Program-made: the position numbers and the translations under genes
Source: Geotrypetes seraphini
Lineage: Eukaryota; Chordata; Amphibia; Gymnophiona; Dermophiidae
Assembly: GCF_902459505.1 (NCBI RefSeq)
Contig: NC_047100.1
Location: forward strand, 36,952,469 to 37,016,468
DNA: 64,000 bases
Reading direction: 5' to 3'
In this document: piece by piece, positions 22,134-33,400 of the stretch
How the letters are laid out: the number at the start of each line of letters is the position of its first letter
Numbering within the stretch: the first letter of the stretch is position 1
The notes under the pieces: model-generated
The model's database searches: none
What the model was told of the DNA's origin: nothing
The model's input: only the letters and a program-made list of their open reading frames with translations

Positions 22134-22279
22134 CTATAGTAAGTTCTCAATTGGCACACGTTATGAGATGCCAGGGAGAGGGTTATTGTGCTAGGGGGGT
22201 GAGAGGTTAAGTTGGGAAGCTTCAGGTCAGGGGGTAGTGAAGGCTGGGGGGGGGTGGGAGTGATGTTGGGTAGTAATAG

Positions 22280-22490
22280 CACCTACTTTTTGGAATGTTC
22301 TTTCAACTTCTCTCCATTTGGAATCCTCCCTAGATAAATTCAAGATGTCACTTAAGATGTTTCTCTTTACTGATCCGTATAATTCATGCAGAAAATCTGA
22401 ACCCCTACTGTACCATCACGGTACTGTTATAATTTTATCCCCTGACGGTATATAAACTTTCTAAATAAATAAATTTAGATTTAACCCATT
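22280..22490 (+). mobile_element. 5'-truncated LINE 3' end
   Basis: A short frame reads APTFWNVLSTSLHLESSLDK and KMFLFTDPY, the usual C-terminus of an L2/CR1-like LINE. It is followed by GACGGTATATAAACTTTC and an AAATAAATAAA tail. Confidence 0.65.
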
Positions 22491-22549
22491 TATGCCTCTG
22501 ATGGGCCTAATGTAAATGGGAACTTCTAAATGTAGGCACACTAATAATC

Positions 22550-22745
22550 TAATCTAATAATTCATTCCTATACCACATAACCAAGAAGTTCAATGCGGTT
22601 TACATGAATGTTAAAAATACCATACAAAAGAATCAGATTGATTAAATACTAAACAGATGAGCTTTCAATTGCTTTCTGAAATCATAATAAGACTTAGAAC
22701 AAAGTAGCGGAGGGTGCCCCGCTATAGCTTTCTGTGCTTTAGTGA
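22550..22745 (-). mobile_element. LINE 3'-end fragment, antisense
   Basis: Read on the minus strand it carries the tail-like sequence GTAAACCGCATTGAACTTCT and TTGGTTATGTGGTATAGGAA, shared in type with other LINE tails here. Coding sequence is too decayed to place. Confidence 0.5.
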
Positions 22746-22884
22746 TGCACCTAGGGGGAGCGCCTAGTTAAAGATTTCCTCCTGGCTGCCCATGAAAGTA
22801 TTGAAAAGTCCGGCTGCCAAAATGGAACCTGCTTTAGCATGCCTTCTATTTTATAACTCTCTTCTATCTGTGTTAGCCCATTTA

Positions 22885-22980
22885 GGGGTCCTTTTACTGA
22901 GGCACGCTAAATGCTAACGCGTCCATAGGATATAATGGATCTGTTAGCGTTTAGAGCGTGTTAAAACAGCTAGCACGTCA
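22885..22980. mobile_element. Harbinger-like MITE, partial
   Basis: The left end GGGGTCCTTTTACTGAGGC follows TTA. The right end is lost or diverged after about 22980. Confidence 0.45.
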
Positions 22981-23079
22981 AGAGGCCAGGGTTCTTTCTG
23001 GAGCCATGTGATTTATCAAATCTAAATCTGGCCACTAGATGCTGTTGCCTTTGAACGATGAGTGGGACTCCCTCATAGA

Positions 23080-23760
23080 CTGCGATGCTTCCTAGGCAAG
23101 GAAAGAAGAAACCTGAGCTGGAAATCATACCAAAAATACCAGCTACCATACATGAATTTTTTTTTTTTTTTTTTAAGGAAGAAAAGGATCTCGGCTATCC
23201 ATACCAGTGGCACATGAGTGTCGAATGGTAATAGTTGGATGATGGTATCTACCATCGATCCTATATCTTCTACCTTTTCTTTTGTCACTTTATATCTTAA
23301 TTCAGCAATTAAACTTGTGATTCTATATTGAAAAAACAGACTTAAGGCCCTCTTTTATCAAACGGCAAGAGCAGTTTTTAGCGCAGGGAGCCGTTCTGAA
23401 TGGCCCACACTGCTCTCAACGCTCATAGAGTTCCTATGAGCGTCGGGAGCAGTGTGGGTCATTCAGCGCGGCTCCCTGTGCTAAAAACGGCTATCGCCAT
23501 TTGATAAAAGAGGGTATAAATGTCAAAAACCAAAAGTCATACAGCGAAACAGCAAAAATAGAGACTGCTGAAAATCATTTTCTTTAGCAGCAATATAGTT
23601 CTATGTACCATCATCCAAATATTACCATTTGACACTCGTAAAGTCTTGTATGCCATTGGTATGGATATCTGAGATCCTTTTTTCCTTGTAAAAAAAAAAA
23701 ATTCATGTGTGGGCATGCATCATTAAAATAGCTGGTGTTTTCGATAGGAACTTGTGTGAA
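23080..23760. repeat. Interrupted inverted repeat (foldback) with a MITE in its loop
   Basis: Left-arm features (CATGAATT plus T run, GGATCTC, CATACCAGTGGCA, GGTAATA, GATGATGGTA) recur as complements in reverse order at 23600-23745. A Harbinger-like MITE occupies the loop at 23346-23516. Confidence 0.65.
23346..23516. mobile_element. Harbinger-like MITE
   Basis: Ends GGCCCTCTTTTATCAAAC and TTTGATAAAAGAGGG. The interior is strongly palindromic around TCATAGAGTTCCTATGAGCG. A TAA precedes it; the right triplet is unclear. Confidence 0.7.
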
Positions 23761-23839
23761 TGACTAGCTTTCATTTACATTTTTACATAGTAGTTTGACT
23801 GGAAATCCTACCCCAATTCTTCCTCTTGGCACTGCCGTT

Positions 23840-24331
23840 GAGTTGACACCATTCCGTTCTCTTGGTAAGCCAGATTAAGAATTTGTTGGAAGACTCGGAA
23901 TGCCCTCCAAAATTGATCGACTCCATGTTTGTAACTGCTATCATGCACATTCTCAAGAACTGGAAATCAGCCTCCTCACTAGATTACACTTTCTGGTGGA
24001 ATTCACTCAGTCTCTACAATAAATATGAACAATTTGCATTTGAAAAACACTGTATTACTGGGTTGTCTCCATGCGTTTTTCCTGTTACAACGCCTTGGAA
24101 ATTTCTTGACCAGTTTATCCATGCCACCTAGCTGTTATGGTAATTGGTTCTCACCTTTTTTTCTTTTTGGGTTACCTTGCTTCTTGTTCGCATATTCTGT
24201 TCCTGCTCTGCTTGTATGACCTCAGATACAAGGGGTGAGATAAATATGTTATTCTAGTTGATATCTGTTATATATTATGAATTGGATTATCTGTAAAGCA
24301 TATTTGTTTTCTGTTAATGTTAAAAAAAAAA
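23840..24331 (+). mobile_element. 5'-truncated L1 (ORF2 C-terminus plus 3' UTR)
   Basis: The frame to 24131 reads LKNWKSASSLDYTFWWNSLS, matching the C-terminus of the full-length L1 ORF2 copies in this window (YTFWWNSVC). A 3' UTR and a short A tail end near 24331, about 90 bp before a GLT8D1 exon. Confidence 0.82.
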
Positions 24332-24423
24332 GATGCAAGCAGCAAACAGAGCAACAGATTTGACTCATGTCTGTATTTTCTAGATGTTTAGAGTCTGATC
24401 CGCAATTCATGTTCCTCTTTCAG

Positions 24424-24483
24424 ATTGATGCAGTGAACCCTTTCTCTTAGCAAAAGTGCACAAAATGACGACGTTCCGAAAAG
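24424..24483 (+). CDS. GLT8D1: GLT8D1 exon with start codon (coding from 24465)
   Basis: The exon begins after the acceptor TTCCTCTTTCAG at 24423. It carries 41 nt of 5' UTR and then ATG at 24465, encoding MTTFRK plus one base, and ends at donor AG|GTAATA. The upstream untranslated exon lies somewhere in the CpG-rich region. Confidence 0.82.
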
Positions 24484-27400
24484 GTAATATCTGGAAAGAT
24501 ACTTGTTCTGTAAATCCTTCAAAATCAATTAGTTTCATAACCTATTACTTTTGTGTTTTTTTTTCAGTAAACATTATTGTTGTTCTGCTAGCTCTTGTGA
24601 TCTTCTTTTTGGTTCTTCATCATAATCTGTTGGGGCTGAGCGATATCCTGAAAAGGGAAGGATCAGGTAGAAGGACAGTTTTTCTTTTTCCTCTAATGAT
24701 TTTTGCTTTCAACTAGAGAATGACGCGGTGACAAAATTCATCACCGTTCCCGTCCCTGTGGATAACTGCAGAAAACCATCCCCATGTCATTCTTTAAAGA
24801 GACAGGGGAGAATCAGAGTATGAATGGGCAGAGCCACTGTCCCTCAAGCCTTGCATTGAAGAATGTTGGTGGCGAAGGTTTGAGGTTGAGATAGACACTA
24901 AAGAATGACAATCTCTGGTATCAGCCCCAGCACCCTAGGGTTGTGGGTTCAAATCCTGCTCCTTGTGACCCTGGGCAAGTCACTTAATCCCCCAGTGCCC
25001 CAGGTACATTAGATAGAGTGTGAGCCCGCCGAGACAGATAGGGAAAAATGGTTGAGTACCTGAATAATTTGTAATCCGCATATAATTGTAGGATATGTGG
25101 AATATAAATAAATAATTAAATAAAACTCCAGAGTTGATACTCTGATGTCATAATGCTTTATCCCACCAATAAGAGCCAATCTCCTTAGTGATATCACAAT
25201 GGGTTCTTGATCCTATACTTGTCTCACATAAGAATCAGAGTATGAATATGCAAATCCACTGACCCTCAAGCCTTGCATTGAAGAATTCTGATGTAGAAGG
25301 ACTGAGGTTGAGATAGACACTAAAGAATGGCACGGGATTGTTTCCCATGGTTATCCACGGGGACAGGAACGATGATGAATTTTGTCACTATGCCATTCTC
25401 TACTTTCAACCCAACAGCAACATTTGTTGTTGTTAAAAAATCTCTATTTAGCTAAGTACTGCTTTTTCCCATATATAAGGCTTGTACATTGAATGCATTA
25501 AAAGAGCTCTAATAACTTTGTGTGTATGAATGTAAGTATTTGTACCAACGATACTGCTTTTACTTGTGTGTGCACTGCACTTAGGCCTCACTGGCAGAAG
25601 AGTAGGTGACACTGGGGGGTGGTTTTATCATATTCTTGAGGGTTTTTAACAGAAATCTGCGAATAACCTATGAGAAAGTTATTTGCGTTTTTTCTGTATT
25701 TGCGGCTATGTTACTCCCGTAGCCACCACGAATAAGGAGGGAGGAGTGTATCTCGCCTAGAGCTCAGATTATAGGAAAACCGTTATTGCTTCTTTACCTG
25801 CAGTTTTCCTTAATATAAAAACTCTTTTAATTTGAATTTTTTTTTTTTTTTTTTAAATTTAGATTTAGGTTTCCTGACACTTAAGCAACTAGATTTTATA
25901 CCAGATGCACCCAAAAGCTTGGATGACAGGATGGAGCAGGAAATCCCTGTGGTCCTCACTGCAGTGGAAGAGCGACTCGGAGGAATCGTAGCTGCCATGA
26001 ACAGCATTTCCACTAACACCAGATCGAAAATTGTCTTCCATATTGTAGTTGCTAACAATACTGTGGACCATCTGAGGTAACCTCTCTCCCAAATCATCAT
26101 TAAACAAAGGGTCTCGTTTTATAACACTTTGATCTTGCTCTGCCTATCGGGGAACGCTCACTAAATATCATTTGCCTTTGAAAAAGGCATGAGCTAATAA
26201 TGTTTATGTTTATTAAAATCTTTATATACTGCATATACAGCCAAAAAGGATCAAAGCAGTTTAGAATATAATTCAATCAAAATTATAAAAAGGACTCCAT
26301 CTAAATGGAAAAGAATTGTGCATTTTTTTATTTAGTCCCAATATTATGGAATTGAGAAAGGAGAGAATCTTTTCAAAATTTCAAAAATACATTTAAAGGC
26401 ATATTTTTTTCAACTGGTCTTTTCAAATTGACGGGATATGAATTCGGGACTGCAGTCTGCATTTATACATTTTTAATTTGCATTAATTAGCTAGTTTTTA
26501 ATTTAATTTTATTAATTTGGATGTTATAAGATATTATGTATTAGAAATGTTATTTTCTAGTCGAGGCAAGATGAGCCTTTGTAATGTGGGGTACAATGGC
26601 TCTGTTATCGTTCAATGATCTTAATAAACGCCCAGGCGCATAGAATAACACCAAGTTAGAAAGATTCCTTCATATACTAAATTACCATAATCTAACTTAG
26701 ATAGCACAAAAGCATGAATTAAGGTATGTAACGATTTCTCCTCAGGCTCCTTGCATTTTATGATAAATGAAATCAAAAAGAAATGGGTGGTCTGCTAAAT
26801 TGAAGCAGGGAAGTATGGGAACCGTTGTCAGACTGTCCACATAGGGATAAACGGAATGGGACGATTCTTCCTGGCTGTTTCATCACGATTTGTTTCAACG
26901 TGGCCGTGATGAATTATCCTCATCGTGTCGTCGTCCCCGCATAAAAGTTCAGCACATTTTCCTACTTAGCTGTCTTTGGCTCCCTTCTGATGTCACTTCC
27001 TAGTCGTGGGACGAGGATGTGACACTGGAGTGGAGATGAGGCCAGTGTGAGAAGGGAGTCAAAGATTCTGCTCGCGCTAGAAAACCTTTCAACAGATATG
27101 CAGGCTGGGGGTGGGGGATTGGTGCGCTTCTATCTTGGGGGGAGGGATGAGGTGGGGGGGTGCTCCTTGTGAGGGGGATGTAGGGGGGCATAGCCCCCCA
27201 CAAGAGGTCAGGTCAGGTACATGGGGGAATGTGGGGAGGTACTGGGGTGTGCTTGTACTTTGTAGTGTGTGGTGGCCACAAGAGGTTGGACAATTCATTG
27301 TGGCCAATTCAGTGATGAAATGCCAGGGAAGTAAAAGAGATATGGCTGGAAGCAAGAGTTTGTGTGCATGTGGTGTGGACAGGAGGAGGGGTGCCATGCC

Positions 27401-30400
27401 ACTAGGAAGACCGCGCTCGGGGCGGAATGCCCCCCCCCCCCCCACACACATACACCCTTCCTACACCACTTGCTGAACACATACATTAGGTAAAGCAGTA
27501 GCTCTCCTTTTTAGATTGTGCTGGGCACAATATAATCCTCTCTGTTGCCTGGTAGCATGGCGCTGTGTATTCATAGTTGCTGCATGGAAGAAGGGCTCGA
27601 GCTTTCTGCATTTTTGTGACCTTTGTCTCGACCATTAAGTCTTGAGCAAATAAAGTTACTGTGCCTCGATCTTCTTAAGTGCTTTGCTGCTGCTTTTGCT
27701 TGTATTATTCTCTTGTCTCTTCTGTCCTTGTCCGTTCAGAGACAAAGCAAGTGTTTGCAAGGTGCAGGCAGTGGATTCCTGCTTGAATAAAGGCGCTACT
27801 TTGCATAAAAGGAAATAAATAGTTGACTAAGCAGGAGCAGCTAATGCAACAGAAACAAGGACACGCTGTTGTTTTTGCTTTTTTCAGTCTTGTTGGTCAA
27901 AAGTTGCATTTTGACATCCAAGCTGTCTTACTTTTTCAGAGCGTGGCTTAGTGGTACTGAGCTGAAAAACTTGAAATATAAAATCTTAGATTTTGACCCT
28001 CACATTTTGGAAGGGAAAATACGAGTGGATCCTGATCAAGCAGAATCCATAAAACCAGTAAGTGCCTCTGGTCTCCTGTCAGTACTGCATAGGGATGATT
28101 TGGCATATTGAGTAACTCAATCACACTTCCTCCTCCCAAGAGCCATTAGTAGCTCCTGGAAGAGAGACCTCTGATTATAATGAAAGGTTTCACGTTGGGT
28201 GTGGAGGATATTTGTAAGATCATTTCAAGCAGTGTCTCACAAACTTTCCGGCCAGCGGCACACTAAATTCAGTGCCCCGGCCGGAAGGCACCCAGAAGTT
28301 CACTGGAGGCCCATCTGGCCATGACCTGCTTCAGTGGAGGGATTCGGGAGGTGCAGGGAGAGGAGGAGAGACACCGGCCAGGAGCACAGTCATCTGTGCT
28401 GGCTGACTTCCTACAGAACGTGCCTCTCACCATGAGGCAGTCAGCTGGCTTGGACGACTCTCCTCCTCGCCAGTGTGTTGCGGCACACCTGAAATCTCAG
28501 GAAGCACACTGGGTAAATGCTCAAACTGGAGTCTATCTCAGAGAAAATAAATGTACATGCCATGCTGTAGTGTGGGGGCTGGATAGATTTTTGCATTGTA
28601 TTGCAGAAGATTGTGGCTTGACCAAGAAGCTGGTAGGCAATAGCATTCCTGTCGGTGGAGAGTGTTGCTTCAATATTGTGTTTTTAATTGCAAGGGATAG
28701 GCAGGTCCTTTGCAAAATGTAATATTGAAACATCACCGACCCTTGCACAACTTAGAGGGAACATTGGAGTTAGCGAGCCGCAGCAGTAGGAAGGGGGACA
28801 GGGAGTGGAGGCATACAGATGATTCGTTCCTGGCATTTGCTAATATAGTTATATTTACAATGAAAAAACCCCCAACAACAGAACAAACTTGATTATTGAT
28901 TTTGACTTTATTTCCTGTTCTCTCAGTTAACTTTTGCAAGATTCTATCTCCCTAATTTATTGCCGGATGCAGAGAAAGTGATATACCTGGATGATGATGT
29001 GATCGTGCAAGGTAAGACATCTACACAGTTGCAACCACTCGAGCAAAGGAATACATTGCAAGAACATAAGCATAGCCATACTGGGAAAGATCAAAGGTCC
29101 CTCAAGCCCAGGATCTTGTTTCTATAGTGGCCAATCCTGGTCACAAGTACCTGGCAAGATCCTAAGAGTGAGAGAGATTTTTTTGCTGCTTCTCTTAGAA
29201 ATAAGCAGTGGATTTTCCCAAGTCCATCTTAATAATAGCTTATGGACTTTTCTTTTAGGAATTTAGCCAAACCTTTTTTAAATCTTGCTAAGCTAACTGC
29301 TTTTACCACATTCTCTGGCAATGAATTCCAGAGTAGAGAATGACATGGGGGAAAAATTTGTCCCCATCCCCACAACCACTGTCCCCGCAGCATCCATACA
29401 AGCCTCAGTTCTGCAATATTTAGCTTATTCCTTCCTTATAAATCAAAGTTCTGGCTGCTGAACTAGAGAAAGAGATGATCAGCTGGCAGGGCTTTGTTTA
29501 TAAATTTTTATAAACATAACTAATATACTACTTTATCCTAAAGCAAAAAAAGAAAATAAATAGAATTTTTTTTTCTACCTTTGTTTTCTGGTTTCTGCTT
29601 CCCTCATCTTCTCATTCAATTCCTTACATCCATTGTCTGTCTTCGCTCTGCGTCTTCCATTTGCTCTGTTACTGTGCCTCTCCCTTCACCCTCCCCAATT
29701 GGTCTAGCACCCATCTTCTTCCCTCCGCTCCCCCATAGTCTGGTATCTCAGTCTTCTTCCCTTCCAGCGTCTACTCCCCACTCTGTCATCCCCATTTCCC
29801 TTCACGTCTTCTCCCCACTCTCTGTTCTCCATTTCCCTTCAGCGTCTTCTCCCAATCTCTCTTCCCCATTTCTCTTCAGTGTCTTCTCCCCACTCTGTCT
29901 TCCCCATGTCCTTTCAGCGTCTTCTCTCCACTCTGTCTTCCCCATGTCATTTCAGCATCTTCTCACTCTGGACACCCTAAAACAAGGAAAAACTACCCCT
30001 AACCCAAAGCAGCACCAACCTTCTACCCCTCCAAACCCCCCCATAGGAACCGAGAATAGTGTTCCCAGTACACAAGTAATTTTTCCCCACACATTTTCCA
30101 TAAATGTTCAAAGAAAAAATGGAAATATCTTTTCATGTTGAGAATTGCCTAAAGAAAAGTACCCACACACATCTGCACTTTTTTGCACTGAAGAGTATAT
30201 TTCTAAACAGTGCTCAAGGACCTCTTTCCTTATTGTGGGTATAATTTACAGTATCCTTTTAACTCCCTTAAGGAATTAAGCAGCAATGAGCCCTTTCCTT
30301 TTGTTTTTTTTTCCTTATTTGGCTTTCGTTCCTATTGAATTTGTATTTCTAACCCTATTTCCTTTTGTCTCCCATCTGTCTGTATCATTTATCCCCTTTT

Positions 30401-33400
30401 AATATGCCATATATTAGTTAATGTTTCTCTGTAATTGTTTTCTTTTTGTATATGTTAATGGTATTGCTAGTGGCATTTTTATTATGTTCATGCTCTGTTT
30501 TTTTCTTTTCTTTTTTATATTGTAAAGTCACCTAGAAATTGGATAAGCAATCAAATCAAATTTTAATAAAACCTTGAAACCTATGCATAGGGTGGGAAGT
30601 TTTCAAAAAGCCCATTTCAGTAGCATCAGAACTGTTTTTTCTTATAGCAAAGGCTCTGAGCTTTGCCCTCATAATTTAGTTAGGAACTGAGTATTCTGCT
30701 CCGGTGCAATATGGAAATCTTTTTTAATGCCATCGCCAGCAGCGGTGAATTGTACATGTTTTTTGAACAACCCCTATTGACTGCTTTTCAATTTCTGCAG
30801 ATGACATCCTTGAACTTTACAACACTCCTCTGAAGCCTGGACATGCAGCTGCTTTCTCTGAAGACTGTGACTTAATCTCTTCTAAATTCCTTGTGCGAGG
30901 AGCAGGAAATCAGGTCTGTTCGGTTCTGATGAAGCCAGTGTTAGATTTTAGCATTCTCCGGTTCATAGCGCTCTGTTTAAGAGGTTTGGAGAGGGCATAT
31001 TGCCATCAATAACAGAGATGCCAAAGGGAAGGCAGTAGATGCAACTGCACTAGAAGGGGGTCTTTGGAAATTCAGTGGATTTACTTGCCTTGCTCATGGT
31101 ACAGAATGACACGGGGAACAAATTTTTCCCCATCCCCGCAGGAATTCAATTTCCCCATCCCCGCAAGTTTTTTCCCCATCCCATTGCTGCATGCTCTGCC
31201 TTAACTGCACAAGCCTCAAACACTTATGATTTTAAAATTTGTCCCTATGTCATTCTCTAGCACAGAGCACCAATTTAATATGTATGAGGATTTTTATGCC
31301 TATAAGAATTTTTTTTACCCTGCTATACCTGTCTCTGTAGGGTAGAGGTTGGGATCTGAGACTTTTTCCTCAATTTTAATTTACTTGGTTGCTCTGTTTC
31401 TCTGGACACTTGTTGTAGTGTCCCTATATTTGTGTTTGTGATACACTACCTGTTTTGTTTCTGATGACAAGTAGAAAAGTGTTTGGTTTTATCATTATAA
31501 GAGACCATAAAGTAAGTTTCTTCTTTCTTTTTGCCTTCAGTACAATTATATTGGTTTTCTGGATTATAAGAAAGAGAGAATCCGAAAGCTGGGTTTAAAA
31601 GCCAGTACCTGCTCTTTCAGCCCTGGCGTCTTTGTTGCTAATTTAACGGAATGGAAACAACAAAACATCACAGAGCAGCTGGAAAAATGGATGAAACTCA
31701 ACATGGTGTAAGTGCACTATGAGATCTAACAATTTTGCCGTTACAGCACCCACTTTATGGAATTCCATGCCTAACTTCCTACGGGCAATGTCTGTATTAG
31801 ATCAATTCAAATCCAATCTGAAAACTTTTCTGTTCCAGGATGCTTTTGGATAATAACTGCCCTTGAAGGACAAACAGTTCTCTTCTGGTCTTTTCCCTAT
31901 CATTCTTCCCTTTTTATGTTCTTTGTTTTTTGCAAATATTGTAGTTCTTACCCATCTCCTTATGTCTGGTATAGGACCGTAAATCAAGCAATTTGTCTTA
32001 CTAACATTCCTTAGTATTGTCCAGCTCTGTTAATGTTATAATTTTGGTTTTAATGTATCTTTTCTACGTATTATTAGTATTTGTACACTGCCTAGAAACC
32101 TGATTAGGCGGTATAAGAAATTTGTTAATAAACTTGGTATTTCTTTCCAAGTCAATGTAAGATCCATTTTTGTGTCTGTTGCCACCACAGAAACATTTCT
32201 CCTGTAAGTCATTGATTTTAATCCTGCCCAGGCTGGTGGAGGTTGTAAAGTGGTGACCTAGGTTGCTTTGCTGGGTGGAAGCCTTGGGTTCCAGTACTCG
32301 TACACGTTCTAACCAGTGCTCTTGGAGTTGGAAGACGCTGGGAGCACCGTGGAGGCAGAAAGTGTCCTCGTCAGAGCTCAAACATACTTCTTTAGCACTC
32401 TCCAGACCAGTAGAGGTTAACTTTACGAATGGGTATATATCTAATCATGACCAGCAGGTGGAGACTGAAAACAAAACTTTGGGACAGTATATCCTAGCCC
32501 CTCCTCTCTATTTCCCTCAGTCTTCTTTCAGTCTCCAGCAGGTGTTGAGTGATCTGTACCCATCTCCCTTGGTAGGGCTGTTGGAATTTGTTTAGGGGGT
32601 TTATTGTCCCTGTTTTTAGCCGGACGGAGCTTGGGCGGACTCTGTTTGGGGGTTCGTCCGACCTCGGGGGTGTCAAACCCGGCGGGTCACGAGCGGGGTC
32701 CCTCCCCCCACTTCCTCCACCTCCCCACATTTTTTTAGAGGAGCCTCAGCAGTAAGCCTTGCCCCCTAAATCAAGCAAGGCATATTGCTTTGAGAGCCTG
32801 TGGAGTCTGTTCTGTAAAAAAAAAAAAAAAAAAAAATCCTGAGGTAGTGCTGGTCTGGAGGGTTGTATCCCTTTAAGAAAACTGTATTTTACTGTATTTT
32901 TTCAACTAACCGGCACTTTTTTGCAGCTAGGTCGCGTATGGAGCAATGAGCACTTCTAAAGGGAAAAAGTGCTCATTGTGCTCCAGACGCGAGGCACTCG
33001 CGGCCGGCCTGTGCAAGCGGTGTTCAGGCCGGTGCGGTGGAGGAGCTCCGTCGGCAGCGGCTGCAGGCGCCCAAAGCTCCCCGCCGATGGTGCCTCGCGA
33101 GTCGGCAGGGAACGGTGGGGAAGCCCGGTCTTCTCCGTCCGCCCACGGAGGGATTCCCCGAGCCGCCGACGGTCGGGTTTTAGAGGATTCCCTCTCAGCT
33201 GATTTTTTGACAGCTGATGCCGGCTTGCCTGTTTTAGCGGCTGAGACTATTCAGGTTTCTCAGCCGCTTCAGGCTATGGAGGGAGCTTTTTTGGCGGGAA
33301 AACCGCCATCTTCTCTGTCTGGCCCCTCCATTTTGTCTTCCACCTCAGGTGACCTTCCCCCTGTTTTGTCTATGCAGGGGCAAGGTTCTGCTGGGTCCCC

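Noticed and set aside
24936-25010. Possible tRNA gene
   Set aside because: Only a B-box-like sequence is present with a CORE-like extension and A-rich tail; it does not form a full cloverleaf by eye and fits a SINE.
28321-28722. A 133-codon plus frame in GLT8D1 intron 4
   Set aside because: It spans a hAT-like repeat and has no domain or splice support.
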